Shown here: positions 9,796-18,485 of the stretch, in pieces
Layout of the letters: every line of letters begins with the position of its first letter
Numbering within the stretch: position 1 is the first letter of the stretch
Assembly: GCA_002483265.1 (NCBI GenBank)
Contig: DLHO01000025.1
Coordinates: 348,634 to 412,633, forward strand
Direction: 5' to 3'
DNA: 64,000 bases
Source of the DNA: Flavobacteriales bacterium UBA7666
Lineage (GTDB): Bacteria > Bacteroidota > Bacteroidia > Flavobacteriales_D > Crocinitomicaceae
Translations under genes and position numbers: made by a program
Notes under the pieces: generated by a model
What the model saw: the letters and a program-made list of their open reading frames with translations, nothing else
What the model was told of the DNA's origin: nothing
The model's database searches: none

Positions 9796-10479
9796 TTAAT
9801 AATTAACGGGTAGTTTATATTCGCTGAGTGGAATGTGATCACTTACTTCGAATGGATTCATTGTTTTGAAGAGTTCCTCTATGCGTTCAACTTTGAAATC
9901 GCGGTAATCCTTTCTTAATTGACAATAGCCGATCAAATGCCACGAAAATGCGTAAAAAACCAAACCGATAGGTTCGATAATACGTTCTAAACGTTCATCC
10001 TTCAGGCTCAGATAAATGATTTTAACTTGGGTTCGTTCCGTAATAGCATGTTGAATTTTAGATAAATATTCAAACTCGAAGGTGAGTCTTGCCGGGAGTT
10101 GCAGCTTAATACTTTCATCCAGAATTGCAACCTTTTCTTTGTCTACTTGTTTTAAAACAGCTTTTACCTTCGTTAAAGCACTGTCAAATGTTGCTTGAAC
10201 AGAACGGTCTCCAAAACCTCCAATTAAGGATTGAGATAATAGCAAAGCGTTTGCTTCATCCAATGTAAACGAAATAGGAGGTGTGAAGTAACCCGGAATA
10301 ATGAAGTAACCCTTATTAGGTTCAAAACTAACGGGGATTCCGGCTTCACCAATGGCCTTAATATCTCTGTAAACAGTTCGGATACTGATTTCAAATTTTT
10401 CAGAAATACGCTCAGCACTCACGTATTTGCGAGATTGAAGTAAAGTAACAATTCCAAATAAACGGTCTACGCGATTCAT
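9796..10479 (-). CDS. YafY-type transcriptional regulator (HTH-WYL)
   Basis: 227 residues. An N-terminal winged helix-turn-helix (about 1-55, RISEKFEISIRTVYRDIKAI) is followed by a WYL domain (about 130-210, with FSWHLIGYCQLRKDYRDF in place of the WYL signature). These proteins bind DNA through the HTH and probably sense nucleic-acid or small-molecule ligands through WYL. Its ATG overlaps the TGA of the upstream FAD oxidase gene (ATGA), so the two are translationally coupled; the DinB-like gene follows. The regulated genes are not determinable here, but the local trio is the natural candidate. Confidence 0.88.
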   Translation of the reverse strand: MNRVDRLFGIVTLLQSRKYVSAERISEKFEISIRTVYRDIKAIGEAGIPVSFEPNKGYFIIPGYFTPPISFTLDEANALLLSQSLIGGFGDRSVQATFDSALTKVKAVLKQVDKEKVAILDESIKLQLPARLTFEFEYLSKIQHAITERTQVKIIYLSLKDERLERIIEPIGLVFYAFSWHLIGYCQLRKDYRDFKVERIEELFKTMNPFEVSDHIPLSEYKLPVNY

Positions 10480-11885
10480 CCTTTTTTAACTGGTAAAACT
10501 TTTCCCGGATTCAATAAATTCTTCGGATCAAAGACTTGTTTAATGGAACGCATCAGGTCAAGCCCAGTTTCATTAAAGGCTAAATCCATATAAGGAGTTT
10601 GAACTAAACCAATGCCATGTTCTCCGGAAATTGTCCCTCCCAAACGAACTACTTCCGTAAACAGTTCACGGATGGCATATGGGAGCTGATTATTCCATGC
10701 ATCATCATTCAAGTTGTCCTTAATAATGTTCACATGCAAATTTCCATCTCCGGCATGTCCGTAGCAAACAGATTTGAACCCATATTTCTTTTCCAGTTCT
10801 TTTACTTTCTTTAGAAGCTGAGGCAATTCATTCCGCGGTACCACAGTATCTTCTTCTTTATAGATGGAATGTGTTTTTACACACTCTCCGATTTTTCTTC
10901 GCAAACGCCAAAGACTTTCTTTTTGGGCTTCCGTTTCTGCAAAAAGGATTTCATCAATGTCGAATTGTTCTACTAATTCCATGATTTTCTCACATTCCTG
11001 CATCAAAATATCGAGATTGAAACCATCTAATTCAATGAGTAAATGCGCGTCGTGATCTTCTTTCAAAAGATTTGGAGCATCATCCACATAAGGTGATGTG
11101 AAGATAATTGCATCCCGATCCATGTATTCTAATCCGCTTGGAATAATCCCCGCCATGAAAATTTTTCCGACAGCTTCACAAGCTTCAACGCCACTTCTGA
11201 AAGGAACCAGTAAGAGCAAATTGTGAGTTGGGTGAGGGATTAAGCGCAGAACGATTTTTGTAACAATAGCTAAAGTACCTTCACTTCCAACAATCAATTG
11301 AGTCAGATTGTATCCGGTTGCATTTTTAATCACATTGGCTCCTGTCCATATTATTTCCCCATTTGGTAGTACCACTTCCAGATTTAGAACCCAGTCTTTT
11401 GTTACACCATATTTCACGGCTTTTGGTCCACCCGAATTTTCAGCAATATTTCCGCCAATGAAACACGAACCCTTAGAAGCCGGATCAGGAGGATAGAACA
11501 ATCCAACTGCTTTTACTGCATTTTGAAGTGCTTCCGTCACAATTCCCGGTTCTGTAATAACCTGATGGTTTTTCTCATCAATGTGAATGATTTTATTCAT
11601 TCGCTCCAAACTCAGGAGAACTCCTCCGTAATTTGCCAATGCGCCACCACTTAGACCTGTTCTGGCTCCCGATGGTGTTACGATCAAATCGTGTTCATAG
11701 CAATACCTCATAATCGAAGAAACCTCTTCAACCGTTTCCGGTTTTACTACGATAGCGGGGTAGAAGACGAGATCTTCTGTGTGATCCGAAGCATAATGTT
11801 CATCGATTCCCGATCCAAACTGAATACGATTATCAAGTAAATTCTTAAAAAAATGAATGTGTTTCTCTTCAAGAGCCTCTGCCAT
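10476..11885 (-). CDS. FAD-binding oxidoreductase, GlcD/D-lactate dehydrogenase family
   Basis: 469 residues, the normal length of GlcD-like flavoproteins. The N-terminal PCMH-type FAD-binding domain (about 40-220) contains PSGARTGLSGGA and SCFIGGNIAENSGG; the C-terminal FAD-oxidase domain contains YGHAGDGNLHVNI and SGEHGIGLVQ, where the His residues belong to the metal/substrate site of this family. The expected reaction is oxidation of a 2-hydroxy acid (glycolate, D-lactate or D-2-hydroxyglutarate) with electrons passed to the respiratory chain or a partner. No GlcE/GlcF subunits are nearby, so it is probably a single-subunit form. It is the first gene of the unit with the WYL regulator. 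Confidence 0.9.
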   Translation of the reverse strand: MAEALEEKHIHFFKNLLDNRIQFGSGIDEHYASDHTEDLVFYPAIVVKPETVEEVSSIMRYCYEHDLIVTPSGARTGLSGGALANYGGVLLSLERMNKIIHIDEKNHQVITEPGIVTEALQNAVKAVGLFYPPDPASKGSCFIGGNIAENSGGPKAVKYGVTKDWVLNLEVVLPNGEIIWTGANVIKNATGYNLTQLIVGSEGTLAIVTKIVLRLIPHPTHNLLLLVPFRSGVEACEAVGKIFMAGIIPSGLEYMDRDAIIFTSPYVDDAPNLLKEDHDAHLLIELDGFNLDILMQECEKIMELVEQFDIDEILFAETEAQKESLWRLRRKIGECVKTHSIYKEEDTVVPRNELPQLLKKVKELEKKYGFKSVCYGHAGDGNLHVNIIKDNLNDDAWNNQLPYAIRELFTEVVRLGGTISGEHGIGLVQTPYMDLAFNETGLDLMRSIKQVFDPKNLLNPGKVLPVKKG

Positions 11886-11947
11886 TGTGCGGATTTTCAG
11901 TAAAAGTAGCGAATTTCAACTGAGTTCAAGCCCCGCTCAGCGAACTT

Positions 11948-13474
11948 TTAAGTTTTCGTAATGCGAACAAATTCTCCGCCTAAAATCTTATAAGTATATC
12001 CACCAATCTGAATGCTTTGCCCTTCAGACATGGAAGCAATTTTAGAAATATCTTCTTCAATTGTATGAATAGTTCCCTTGGTTTTCCAGGCAATTAGTAA
12101 ATAATCTGAAAGTACTTCACCGCTGGTGGCACCACACAAAATAATATGAACCGGTTTGTGGAATTGATTGAGTAACGAAATGTCTTTTACCGGAGCATTG
12201 TTATCAACGATCATCACTAATTCCTTGTATGGCTTCGCTTTTTGAACTCCTTTGATCAAGGCTTCCATATTATTTTCGGCACAATCTCCGCCGCTTCCTC
12301 TTGAACGTACAAAGGACATAATATGGATCAAACTATCCAATGTGGAGCTTTTCTGATAGTAGATTCCTCCGGTTGAACCGATCTTCTTTTCAGAATCATT
12401 TTTGCTGTCTCCGTCATTGAAAAACACGAATTGAAGATTCGGCTCTTTCTTGTGATTCAATTGGTACCACACAGAAAGTTGGCTTGCATAAGGATCCATA
12501 CTTCCGGTCAAATCACAAACGATCAGTTTTTCAGTCCATTTATTGCGATTTAAAACCACGGTAACCACATCGTCATCATTCTGTGCTGAAGAACTTTCAG
12601 CTTCTTTGAGTTTCAGCTTGTAACCCTCCTCTAAACTTACTTTTCGCTCCTTGCAGTATTTTTCGAAAGCCAGTTTTTCCTCCGCCAAACGTTTTTCTTC
12701 TGCTTTGATTCGTTCCTCTTCTTCCTTTTTGCGTTTTTCATATTCTTTGCTTCCCATGTAGGTAATTTCCATGCGGGAATTGATAGTTCCATTTTTGAAT
12801 TCCGAATCAAATTTCTTGTAGGCTTTGTGGTATTTGAAATTCAAGGTATAATCATCGCCTTTCGGAATGTATAATTGAATTTCACCTGTTTTACTTGTTT
12901 TTCCCTTGAAATTCTTTTTTCGGTTGACACCCGAGATCACAAAATCCTCATTGATTAGCGGACCATTGTTTAAATCCTTCAGTTTGATCGACATCAATTC
13001 GTAATTCTCGATGTGTGGTGGAGTTTTCAATAGGCCTGCAGGAAGATTGGTTGTATCCGGAAGAGCTGCAATTGCTTTGTTTAAGGTTGTTTTTTCCGTT
13101 TCCGACATGGCGAAAAGCGCATCCTTTTCTTTCATGTTTGGCTCATAAGTCAGAGTTTGTCTGATCTGAGAACCTTCTTTTCCCGAAATGGCTTCTTCAT
13201 CGCGTGTATAATTCGAAATTTTTAGGTCGAAAGCCATTTCGCAGGGAACATCAAAGTTTACAAATCCCTTTGGATCACTTTTTTGCTCAAATTTCGTTGC
13301 ACCGTCTTTGGAGATCAAAGTCACAGTTTGATTCGCATAAAAACCGCCTTTAATATTCGTTAATTGATAGGTCAATCGGGAAGTACAATCCTGCCCAAAT
13401 GAAAAAGTAGACCAAAAAGAAATAAAGAAAAGAGCAATTCTGAATGAACCGGAAGTAAATCGTGTTGTTTTCAT
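11948..13474 (-). CDS. Secreted von Willebrand factor A-like protein of unknown function
   Basis: 508 residues with a signal peptide (cleavage near SFGQ, about residue 27). The first half carries beta-rich domains that resemble carboxypeptidase-regulatory folds (for example SKTGEIQLYIPKGDDYTL). A strongly charged helical stretch follows (about 245-285, KRKKEEEERIKAEEKRLAEE), and then a vWA-like domain with the metal-binding motif DLTGSM at about residue 320. The remaining vWA core includes ELVMIVDNNAPVKD and VHIILCG. Such domains usually mediate metal-dependent protein contacts. No membrane anchor or sorting domain is visible, so it is probably periplasmic. It stands alone between the FAD oxidase (minus strand) and the divergent DUF2130 gene. 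Confidence 0.7.
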   Translation of the reverse strand: MKTTRFTSGSFRIALFFISFWSTFSFGQDCTSRLTYQLTNIKGGFYANQTVTLISKDGATKFEQKSDPKGFVNFDVPCEMAFDLKISNYTRDEEAISGKEGSQIRQTLTYEPNMKEKDALFAMSETEKTTLNKAIAALPDTTNLPAGLLKTPPHIENYELMSIKLKDLNNGPLINEDFVISGVNRKKNFKGKTSKTGEIQLYIPKGDDYTLNFKYHKAYKKFDSEFKNGTINSRMEITYMGSKEYEKRKKEEEERIKAEEKRLAEEKLAFEKYCKERKVSLEEGYKLKLKEAESSSAQNDDDVVTVVLNRNKWTEKLIVCDLTGSMDPYASQLSVWYQLNHKKEPNLQFVFFNDGDSKNDSEKKIGSTGGIYYQKSSTLDSLIHIMSFVRSRGSGGDCAENNMEALIKGVQKAKPYKELVMIVDNNAPVKDISLLNQFHKPVHIILCGATSGEVLSDYLLIAWKTKGTIHTIEEDISKIASMSEGQSIQIGGYTYKILGGEFVRITKT

Positions 13475-13543
13475 GCGCTAAAGTATGAGGTTTCAATGAA
13501 ATAAGTACTCTTTTTTGCTTTTGGTACAGATTATACTGAATTA

Positions 13544-13573
13544 TTTGTCAAAATGGTAGTAATTTTAAGTTTG
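13544..13573 (+). promoter_or_regulatory. Bacteroidota-type promoter for the DUF2130 gene
   Basis: TTTG at 13544-13547 (-33 region) and TAAGTTTG at 13566-13573 match the known Bacteroidota pattern TTTG / TAnnTTTG, with an 18-bp spacer. Transcription would start near 13577, 14 bp before the ATG. Confidence 0.65.
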
Positions 13574-13590
13574 TTCAATTTTCACCTCTT

Positions 13591-14847
13591 ATGAATCAAA
13601 TTGCTTGTCCGAATTGCGGGACTCCTATCGATGTAAATGATATTTTGGCTCATCAGCTGGAAGAACAAATTCAACGTAAGTATCAAAACCAACTCAATGA
13701 AACGCGTGATGAGTTTGCCCGGAAACAGGAAGTTTTGCTGCGCGAAAAAGAAGACTTTGAAGAAAAGAAACGCAGGGAAAATGAACTTTTTCAGGAACGC
13801 TTTGAGCAAAAACTGAAGGAAGAACGAAAAACGATAGAGGAAAAGCTAAAAACAAAACTGATTCAGGAGCAGGGAGAGCAGTTTGCAGATCTTCAAAAGG
13901 AATTGAACGAAAAATCAGAGCAGATCAAAGAATTGAATCGGACCAAAGCCGAGATTGAAAAATTAAAGCGTGAAAAAGACGAGTTAAAAGAAGTGGTGGA
14001 GGCTGAATCTCAGAAAAAATTGAATGTACAGATTCAGGAAGAAAAGGAAAAGATTCGAAGATCAGAAGAAGAACGTAATGAATTACGTGTTAGGGAATTA
14101 TTGAAGCAGCTTGAAGATCAAAAAAAGTTAACCGAAGAAATGAAACGCAAGCAGGAGCAAGGCTCTATGCAATTGCAGGGAGAAGTTCAGGAGTTAGCCA
14201 TAGAAGAGTGGTTGATGGCCAATTTTCCAATGGATACCATTGAAGAGATTCGCAAAGGAGCCAGAGGTGGAGATTGTATTCAAACAGTTCACACCAGATC
14301 TCAGCAGAATTGTGGAACAATCTACTACGAATCCAAACGTGCAAAAGACTTTCAACCTGCCTGGATAGAGAAGTTCAAAGCAGATATTCGGGATAAAGGT
14401 TCTGATATTGGGGTTTTGGTTACAGAAGTAATGCCATCTGATATGCAGCGAATGGGCTTGAAAGATGGGATTTGGATTTGTACTTATGAAGAATTTAAAG
14501 GACTTTGTTCTGTTCTGAGAGAGACAATTATACAAATTAGCAGTACATTGGTGGCTCAGGAAAATAAGGGGGATAAAATGCATTTGTTGTACGATTTCCT
14601 GACAAGTTCAACATTTAGAATGCAGGTGGAAGCAATTGTGGAAGGGTTTACTCAAATGAAAGCTGATTTGGAAAGTGAAAAAAGATCCATGCAGCGAATC
14701 TGGAAGCAACGCGAAAAACAAATTGAAAAAGTGATTGTCAATACAATCGATATGTATGGTTCTGTAAAAGGGATTGCGGGAAATGCCGTTCAGGAAGTAA
14801 AAGCTCTTGAATTGCCTGAAGCCCCGGATTTAGATGACGAAGATTAA
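13591..14847 (+). CDS. DUF2130 domain protein (coiled coil plus nuclease-like domain)
   Basis: 418 residues. A short N-terminal zinc-ribbon-like start (CPNCGTPID) leads into a very long charged coiled coil (about 20-195). The C-terminal DUF2130 domain contains GGDCIQ (Asp228) and YYESKR (Glu247, Lys249), an arrangement like the D...ExK site of PD-(D/E)XK nucleases. The function of the family is not established; the nuclease suggestion rests on the motif. It has its own good promoter and is followed after 30 bp by a DUF3667 gene on the same strand. Confidence 0.85.
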   Translation: MNQIACPNCGTPIDVNDILAHQLEEQIQRKYQNQLNETRDEFARKQEVLLREKEDFEEKKRRENELFQERFEQKLKEERKTIEEKLKTKLIQEQGEQFADLQKELNEKSEQIKELNRTKAEIEKLKREKDELKEVVEAESQKKLNVQIQEEKEKIRRSEEERNELRVRELLKQLEDQKKLTEEMKRKQEQGSMQLQGEVQELAIEEWLMANFPMDTIEEIRKGARGGDCIQTVHTRSQQNCGTIYYESKRAKDFQPAWIEKFKADIRDKGSDIGVLVTEVMPSDMQRMGLKDGIWICTYEEFKGLCSVLRETIIQISSTLVAQENKGDKMHLLYDFLTSSTFRMQVEAIVEGFTQMKADLESEKRSMQRIWKQREKQIEKVIVNTIDMYGSVKGIAGNAVQEVKALELPEAPDLDDED

Positions 14848-14877
14848 CACACGAATTATTTACCAACCTATTATTGA

Positions 14878-15639
14878 ATGCGAATGAGCCAAAACTGTAA
14901 AAATTGTACTACTCCTTTAGATGGCAAATATTGCCACAACTGCGGTCAATCTGCCGATACGCATAAATTGAATTTTCATTACATGTGGCACGATATCCAA
15001 CACGGATTACTGCATTTTGATAAAGGAATTTTCTTCACCACAAAAGAATTGTTTACACGTCCCGGAAACAGTATTCGTGAGTTTTTAGAAGGAAAACGGA
15101 TCAAACATTTCAAGCCGCTTTCCATGGTGATTGTCTTGGCTTCAATCTATGCCTTTTTACTTCATTTATTGCACATCGATATTGCGGCTGAAATTTCTGT
15201 TCGCAACGCAAATGCTAACCCGGAAGCGGCAGAAGTAGCGGCATTGAATATAACGGATTGGATGAGTTCACATTATGCATTGACACGCTTGTTGTCCATT
15301 CCGTTTCTTGCATTTGGAACATGGATTTGTTTTTTGAGACAAGGTTATAATTTCGTAGAATATCTGGTGCTTTCAGCGTTTATTACTGCTCAAGGTCTGG
15401 TGTTTCTGATCATCATACTCCCGCTCTATTATTATTTCAGAGATTCGGAATGGTTTATGATTTTAAGCTATGCTGTACAGTTATTACTGGTTCTATGGAC
15501 GTACATGCAATTATTTAATAAATTAAGCAAGTTCAGAATATTTATTCAGTCGTTGGGTACCTTACTGTTTTACACCCTGTTTATGGTGATTTTTGGAGTA
15601 ATTGCAGTATTAATAGCAGGGTTCTTTGCTTTTGGTTAA
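14878..15639 (+). CDS. DUF3667 domain membrane protein
   Basis: 253 residues (start at 14878, or two codons later at 14884). A zinc-ribbon (CKNCTTPLDGKYCHNCGQ) is followed by the conserved DUF3667 segment with FTTKELFTRPGNSIREFLEG and about five hydrophobic segments (around residues 80-95, 135-150, 160-180, 195-215, 225-250). Such proteins are widespread in Bacteroidota and uncharacterised. It probably sits in the inner membrane with the zinc-ribbon in the cytoplasm. It probably shares the DUF2130 transcript. Confidence 0.85.
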   Translation: MRMSQNCKNCTTPLDGKYCHNCGQSADTHKLNFHYMWHDIQHGLLHFDKGIFFTTKELFTRPGNSIREFLEGKRIKHFKPLSMVIVLASIYAFLLHLLHIDIAAEISVRNANANPEAAEVAALNITDWMSSHYALTRLLSIPFLAFGTWICFLRQGYNFVEYLVLSAFITAQGLVFLIIILPLYYYFRDSEWFMILSYAVQLLLVLWTYMQLFNKLSKFRIFIQSLGTLLFYTLFMVIFGVIAVLIAGFFAFG

Positions 15640-15709
15640 ATTTAGTACTCAAGCAGCATCCATCATCTATAACTAATGCCTAATCGCTAGTAACTAATAA
15701 CTATAAAAA

Positions 15710-16102
15710 ATGATCAAATTCGCATACACCATTTTATATGTTTCAGACGTGAAAAGAACAGCTGAATTCTATTCTAAAGCCTTTGATTTTGAAGTTCGAT
15801 TCATTGCTCCGGGTGACGAATATGCTGAATTAAACTCGGGAACAACCACCTTGTCTTTTGCGGCACTGCCATTGGCAAATTCGAATCTGAAAGATGGTTT
15901 TCAGGAAAGTGATTTAAAAAGCAAACCTTTTGGGATTGAGTTGGGTTTTACAACCGTTGATGTGCAGGCTTCGGTAGATAAAGCACTTGCTGCAGGCGCT
16001 ACACTTTTGGAAGAACCGAAAGAAAAACCTTGGGGGCAAACGGTTGCCTATATCCGTGATTTGGATGGTTTTTTGATAGAGGTATGCACTCCGATGGACT
16101 AA
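15710..16102 (+). CDS. VOC family protein (glyoxalase/bleomycin-resistance fold)
   Basis: 130 residues, a single vicinal-oxygen-chelate module: ILYVSDVKRTAEFYSKAF at the start, GIELGFTTVDVQASVDKALAAGA in the middle and YIRDLDGFLIEVC at the end. VOC proteins are metal-dependent enzymes or ligand-binding proteins; the substrate cannot be told from sequence. The 70 bp before it contain short AT-rich direct repeats (CTAATGCC..CTAGTAACTAATAACT). A palindromic hairpin begins at its stop codon. Confidence 0.88.
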   Translation: MIKFAYTILYVSDVKRTAEFYSKAFDFEVRFIAPGDEYAELNSGTTTLSFAALPLANSNLKDGFQESDLKSKPFGIELGFTTVDVQASVDKALAAGATLLEEPKEKPWGQTVAYIRDLDGFLIEVCTPMD

Positions 16103-16182
16103 AATAATTGAGAATTGAAAATGGATAATTGAAAAGTTTAGATAAATCTAAAAAGCTCAATTCTTACTTTTCAATTATTTTA
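16100..16182. terminator. Hairpin after the VOC gene
   Basis: TAAAATAATTGA (16100-16111) and its exact complement TCAATTATTTTA (16171-16182) bracket an A/T-rich hairpin with further internal pairing (GAATTGAAAA / TTTTCAATTC-like). It lies right after the stop codon. Similar AATTGAAAA-rich intergenic pieces occur near 9725-9800 and 39645-39690. It occupies the first part of the 309-bp gene-free stretch before the OmpA gene. Confidence 0.5.
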
Positions 16183-16310
16183 GCGGAGAATGAATCAACT
16201 AAATAATGCATCAAGTTGGTAGATAAAGAAGAGGTTCTTTTTGGTGAAAAAGAGAAAATGAAAAGTAATTATGCGATGTTTCGCATTCCTTGAAAAATTT
16301 TCACAAAAAA

Positions 16311-16372
16311 ACTATGTGCTCTATGTATCTATCTGGTTAAATCAACCACATAATGCACATAGAACACATAGT
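16311..16372. repeat. Intergenic inverted repeat, CTATGT family
   Basis: A 62-base imperfect palindrome. The 16-base ends ACTATGTGCTCTATGT (16311-16326) and ACATAGAACACATAGT (16357-16372) match at 15 of 16 positions, and GGTT/AACC pair near the loop. The left 26 bases (16312-16337) match a copy at 30690-30715 at 23 of 26 positions. A small hairpin (ATGCGA-TGTT-TCGCAT) precedes it at 16271-16286. It could act as the terminator of the PorE-like gene on the minus strand. Confidence 0.7.
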
Positions 16373-16411
16373 AAATAATTAATTGATTATTAAACGGATA
16401 TTTTTGTTCAA

Positions 16412-18475
16412 TTAATTCCCTTTAATCTCAAACTCCGTACGACGGTTTTGTTGTTTTCCGTCTTCCGAATTATTGGAAGCAATTGGTTTGGAAGAACCAT
16501 ACCCTTTAGCAATCATTCTACTTGCAGCAACTCCTTTTTGACTCAAATAGGCAACAACCGCTTCTGCACGTTGTTGTGAAAGTGTTTCGTTCAAAGTTGC
16601 AGAACCTGTATTGTCTGTATGTCCTGAAATTTCGATTTTCAATCCCGGAACATCTTTCATCAATTGCACCAATCTTTCCATCTCAGCATTTGATTCAGGT
16701 CGAAGAGTAGCCTTGTTTACATCAAAGAAAATATTGCGAAGTGCAATTTTTGATCCGATTGCAATGTTCTTCAATTCAATTACTTTGTTCACTAAATTGT
16801 CGTCTGCACCAGTTGGAATATCGAAGTTCTCAGAGTGGAACAGGTAACCGGAAGCTTTCACTGCAATACCATAGTTTTTACCTGAATTCAAGGTAATAAT
16901 GAATTTTCCTGTCGCAGAGTTAGTGGTGAATGTTTCAATCACTTTTCCTGTTGCGTTGTCCGTAATATCTATTTGAGCTTCAACCGGTTTTCTGGAAATA
17001 GCGTCAATAGTTACTCCTTTAAATACAGTCAAACTCTTTTTCTTTACCTCAACAGATTTTTCAATGTTGTGATCTTTTACAGGCATGACGATACTTGCAA
17101 GCAAATAATCTTCAGTTTCTGAAATTGGTTTTTTCTCAGGACCCCAAAAAGTCACTTTGAAAATGTCGTATCCACCTTTTCCTCCTGATCTGTTGGAAGA
17201 GATGTAAGCAAATTTTCCATTTGCAGTAGATGCAAAGAAGAAATCATCGTACGGGCTATTGATTGGATATCCCATATTTACAGGAGTTGTCCATTGGCCT
17301 TGCACTTTCTTTGAAACGAAGATGTCATATCCACCCATTCCTTCGTGACCTTCAGATGCAATGTACATACTTTCACCATCAATGTGAATGTAGATTGGTC
17401 CGTCATTGAATTTAGAATTTACACCTGTCAACATCGTTGCGATCATGTAATCCTGCTTCATTTTATTTTGCATTCCGGAGAACATGACTTCAGAACCAGT
17501 TTCGCGCACGTCATTATCTCTACAGAAGTAGATTTTCCAACCGTCTTCGTTGTAACATGCATAACGCTCATTGTTTTTATCTGTACTGATGAAAATACTT
17601 AAGATTTTAGGGTCTGACCATTCATTTCCTTTTAGTTTGGATTCGAAAATATCTGTTTGCCCACCTGCATCTCTGTGTAATAGCATTTTAGTACCGTCAT
17701 AAGAAAGACAGTTTGAAATGTCGTCATTATTTGAGTTAATAGGGCCCAACAATTTTGTAGGAGTCGACCATGTTTCCAATAGCGAGGAAGAATAGATTTC
17801 ATAATCGTAAACTCCAAGTGCATTTGCATCATGACTGTTTGGTCTGTTCGAGCTTAAAATCATTTCGGATCCATCTGTAGAAATAGACGGAGCGATTTCG
17901 TCACGATCTGTATTCAAAGAAGGTACGTTATCTACCCAGCAGCGAACAGGAGAAGCTTCAAACTTCTTGGCTGTTGCACATTGCTTTCTACGCTGATTTA
18001 CAAACTTCATGAAGTTATCCGCCTTTTTGTATTCTGTTTCAAAGGTGGTGTAATACTTGGACGCATCATCGTATTTCCCTTCCAATTGAGCAGCATATCC
18101 CAAATAAAAATTCAGGAACGGATCACAAGCCGGATCCAGTTTCTGTGCTTTTTTAATGAATTCGATGCATGAAACAGGGTTGGTAGAATTCGCATAACAA
18201 ACCCCCATTTTGTAATTCAGTAAGGCATTGTTTGGATTGAACTTTTGTGCCTTTTCGTATTGTTGTAGGGCACTTTTGAAATTTGTTCCAAAATCCTGAA
18301 CAGCAAAAACAGCTTCCATTCCTACTTTGTAGAATTCGTCGCCTTTATCGATTGCTGTCGTTGCTGCTTTTAATCCTTCTTTGTCTTCTTTAAAGTTTGC
18401 AGATTTAAAATCTACATTTTGTCCAAATAGATTTGTCGTTAAACCAATAACGACTAGAGTAAGTATTTTTTTCAT
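16412..18475 (-). CDS. PorE-like OmpA-family protein (TPR, beta-propeller, CRD, OmpA)
   Basis: 687 residues from the ATG at 18475, where a clear signal peptide starts (MKKILTLVVIGLTTNLFGQ); an upstream in-frame ATG would only add an implausible 22-residue leader. In order: TPR-like helices (about 30-150), a PD40/WD40-like propeller (about 175-440, with IAPSISTDGSEMILSSNR, SYDGTKMLLHRD, GKFAYISSNRSGGKGGYDIF), a carboxypeptidase-regulatory-like module (about 480-565), and a C-terminal OmpA domain (ISGHTDNTGSATLNETLSQQRA, then NRRTEFEI). This is the architecture of PorE, which links the T9SS outer-membrane complex to peptidoglycan. Bacteroidota carry several paralogues, so true PorE orthology is unproved. 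It follows the TPR gene after 10 bp. Confidence 0.85.
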   Translation of the reverse strand: MKKILTLVVIGLTTNLFGQNVDFKSANFKEDKEGLKAATTAIDKGDEFYKVGMEAVFAVQDFGTNFKSALQQYEKAQKFNPNNALLNYKMGVCYANSTNPVSCIEFIKKAQKLDPACDPFLNFYLGYAAQLEGKYDDASKYYTTFETEYKKADNFMKFVNQRRKQCATAKKFEASPVRCWVDNVPSLNTDRDEIAPSISTDGSEMILSSNRPNSHDANALGVYDYEIYSSSLLETWSTPTKLLGPINSNNDDISNCLSYDGTKMLLHRDAGGQTDIFESKLKGNEWSDPKILSIFISTDKNNERYACYNEDGWKIYFCRDNDVRETGSEVMFSGMQNKMKQDYMIATMLTGVNSKFNDGPIYIHIDGESMYIASEGHEGMGGYDIFVSKKVQGQWTTPVNMGYPINSPYDDFFFASTANGKFAYISSNRSGGKGGYDIFKVTFWGPEKKPISETEDYLLASIVMPVKDHNIEKSVEVKKKSLTVFKGVTIDAISRKPVEAQIDITDNATGKVIETFTTNSATGKFIITLNSGKNYGIAVKASGYLFHSENFDIPTGADDNLVNKVIELKNIAIGSKIALRNIFFDVNKATLRPESNAEMERLVQLMKDVPGLKIEISGHTDNTGSATLNETLSQQRAEAVVAYLSQKGVAASRMIAKGYGSSKPIASNNSEDGKQQNRRTEFEIKGN

Positions 18476-18485
18476 CGTTTTGATT

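Noticed and set aside
16103..16411. A small gene in the 309-bp gap
   Set aside because: The stretch is filled by two hairpin-type repeats, and no frame has a start with a coding signal.
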